NCBI GenBank assembly: GCA_934255105.1
Contig: CAKQNH010000203.1
Location: 1-7,661, forward strand
DNA length: 7,661 bases
From: an uncultured Pirellulaceae bacterium
GTDB taxonomy: Bacteria; Planctomycetota; Planctomycetia; Pirellulales; Pirellulaceae
Reading direction: 5' to 3'
Positions 7,187-7,661 of the stretch are shown here, piece by piece. The translations under genes were made by a program, and so were the position numbers. Below the pieces are notes generated by a model that saw only the letters and a program-made list of their open reading frames with translations, was not told the DNA's origin and ran no database searches. Each line of letters begins with the position of its first letter. Positions within the stretch are counted from its first letter, which is position 1.

Positions 7187-7460
7187 TCCTCCAAGGATAG
7201 CTCTTGGATGCCCTTGGGGCAATGTCAACCACCGAATCGCGCGGTTTTTTGGGCCTTTCGACGCCCCACAACCGAGCTAGATCGGATATTCGCAGGTGTC
7301 CGGCCGCCAAAAAACGCACATCTCCTTTGAGAGGGGGGCGTTAAAACTGCCTTAGTCGTTGATTTGAAATGCCGCCGTTTACAATGGCGAGAAAAGACCA
7401 CGCTATCGAGAGCAAGGAAGTACAGGCGAGATTCCAACTGCATGAAGAGCATTAAACGGT
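7187..7460. other. Intergenic region between CDF transporter and cysteine-rich gene
   Basis: A 274-bp stretch without a convincing gene. It contains a terminator candidate (7309-7342) and two hairpins just before the cysteine-rich gene: CCAAG/CTTGG (7191-7195 and 7203-7207) and TGCCC/GGGCA around a TTG loop (7209-7221). A TTGACA-like hexamer lies at 7223-7228 on the minus strand, but no -10 element sits at a normal distance. Confidence 0.5.
7309..7342 (-). terminator. Candidate intrinsic terminator after the CDF gene
   Basis: On the minus strand AACGC (7342-7338) pairs with GCGTT (7317-7313). An inner TCTC/GAGA pair (7332-7329 with 7324-7321) lies around a 4-base loop, and six T's run from 7314 to 7309. 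The outer and inner stems are separated by unpaired C's and a few bases, so stability is uncertain. It lies about 120 bases after the CDF stop codon. Confidence 0.4.
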
Positions 7461-7661
7461 TCAATTTTTGTGGCGGTGGACATCCCTCAGAATATTGACG
7501 CCACCCCGCACAACAATCCCGGCGATCAAGACGGCAATCAGCAAATCGGGAAGCTGGGACCCAAGTAACAGAACCAAGATGCCCGAAACGATGACGCCGA
7601 TGTTCGCGATGACGTCGTTCGCTGAGAAGATATAAGATGCCCGAAAATTGATGTCGCCGCC
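7461..7661 (-). CDS. Cation diffusion facilitator (CDF/CzcD-type) transporter, C-terminal end
   Basis: The last 66 residues of a membrane transporter whose 5' part lies beyond the right edge. CDF proteins export Zn2+, Co2+, Cd2+ or similar ions from the cytoplasm by proton antiport. The segment begins NFRASYIFSANDVIANIGVI, the fifth membrane helix of the family, and continues with a sixth helix (about LPDLLIAVLIAGIVV) and a short basic tail ending HRHKN. The usual metal-site pattern His-x3-Asp in helix five is here Phe-x3-Asp: the Asp (position 16 of the visible part) is kept and the His is absent, as in a divergent subgroup I recall. There is no cytoplasmic C-terminal domain, which most CDF proteins have. 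Assignment to the CDF family is likely, while the ion is unknown. Confidence 0.8.
   Translation of the reverse strand, partial: GGDINFRASYIFSANDVIANIGVIVSGILVLLLGSQLPDLLIAVLIAGIVVRGGVNILRDVHRHKN

Noticed and set aside
7187..7228. N-terminal extension of the cysteine-rich protein to TTG 7228
   Set aside because: The 14 extra residues would put a Pro/Gly-rich stretch in front of the signal segment. The ATG at 7186 gives a normal signal peptide. Kept as an alternative in the gene entry.
7225..7464. 79-codon minus-strand frame, and an 87-codon one at 7056-7319
   Set aside because: Both cross the CDF stop, the candidate terminator or the cysteine-rich gene in the wrong frame, without a ribosome binding site or a sensible protein composition.
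1..7661. tRNA, rRNA or CRISPR array
   Set aside because: No cloverleaf-like stretch, rRNA segment or regularly spaced repeats were seen on either strand.

Overview
The window looks like a piece of a planctomycete chromosome, most likely of the Rhodopirellula/Pirellulaceae type. The reasons are the serine recombinase plus DUF2924 gene pair, the particular lipoprotein/adaptor/ABC gene order, and the moderate base composition with short, tightly packed operons. This assignment comes from family recognition, not from a database search. Every gene I can support lies on the minus strand, so the text below follows transcription from high to low coordinates.

Right edge (7661-6791): the last 66 residues of a cation diffusion facilitator (CDF) type metal transporter are followed by an intergenic stretch with a candidate terminator and two small hairpins. 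Next comes a small exported protein with 12 cysteines, a candidate metal-binding or disulfide-rich envelope protein.

Centre (6661-1562): five genes form one compact unit. They are an FtsX/MacB-type permease, a cysteine-containing lipoprotein, a membrane-fusion (HlyD/MacA-type) adaptor with a long coiled-coil hairpin, an ABC ATPase, and a second FtsX/MacB-type permease. The last four genes are spaced by 4-nt overlaps or direct abutment. Together they could build a tripartite envelope exporter whose membrane part is a heterodimer of two different permeases driven by one ATPase, with the lipoprotein as an extra periplasmic or membrane-anchored partner. The substrate cannot be told from the sequence. 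No outer-membrane channel gene is present in the window.

Spacer (1561-1389): 173 bp that hold a weak terminator-like hairpin, a perfect palindrome, and a stretch that resembles a repeated sequence I associate with Rhodopirellula genomes (unverified).

Left edge (1388-1): a mobile-element style operon of four genes, each joined to the next by a 4-nt start/stop overlap. It contains an unrecognised first gene whose start and body lie in different frames, a 71-residue small protein, a DUF2924 protein, and the N-terminal catalytic domain of a large serine recombinase that runs off the window. The frame break in the first gene, the possible repeat just upstream of it, and the lipoprotein-plus-two-permease exporter are the points most worth a second look.
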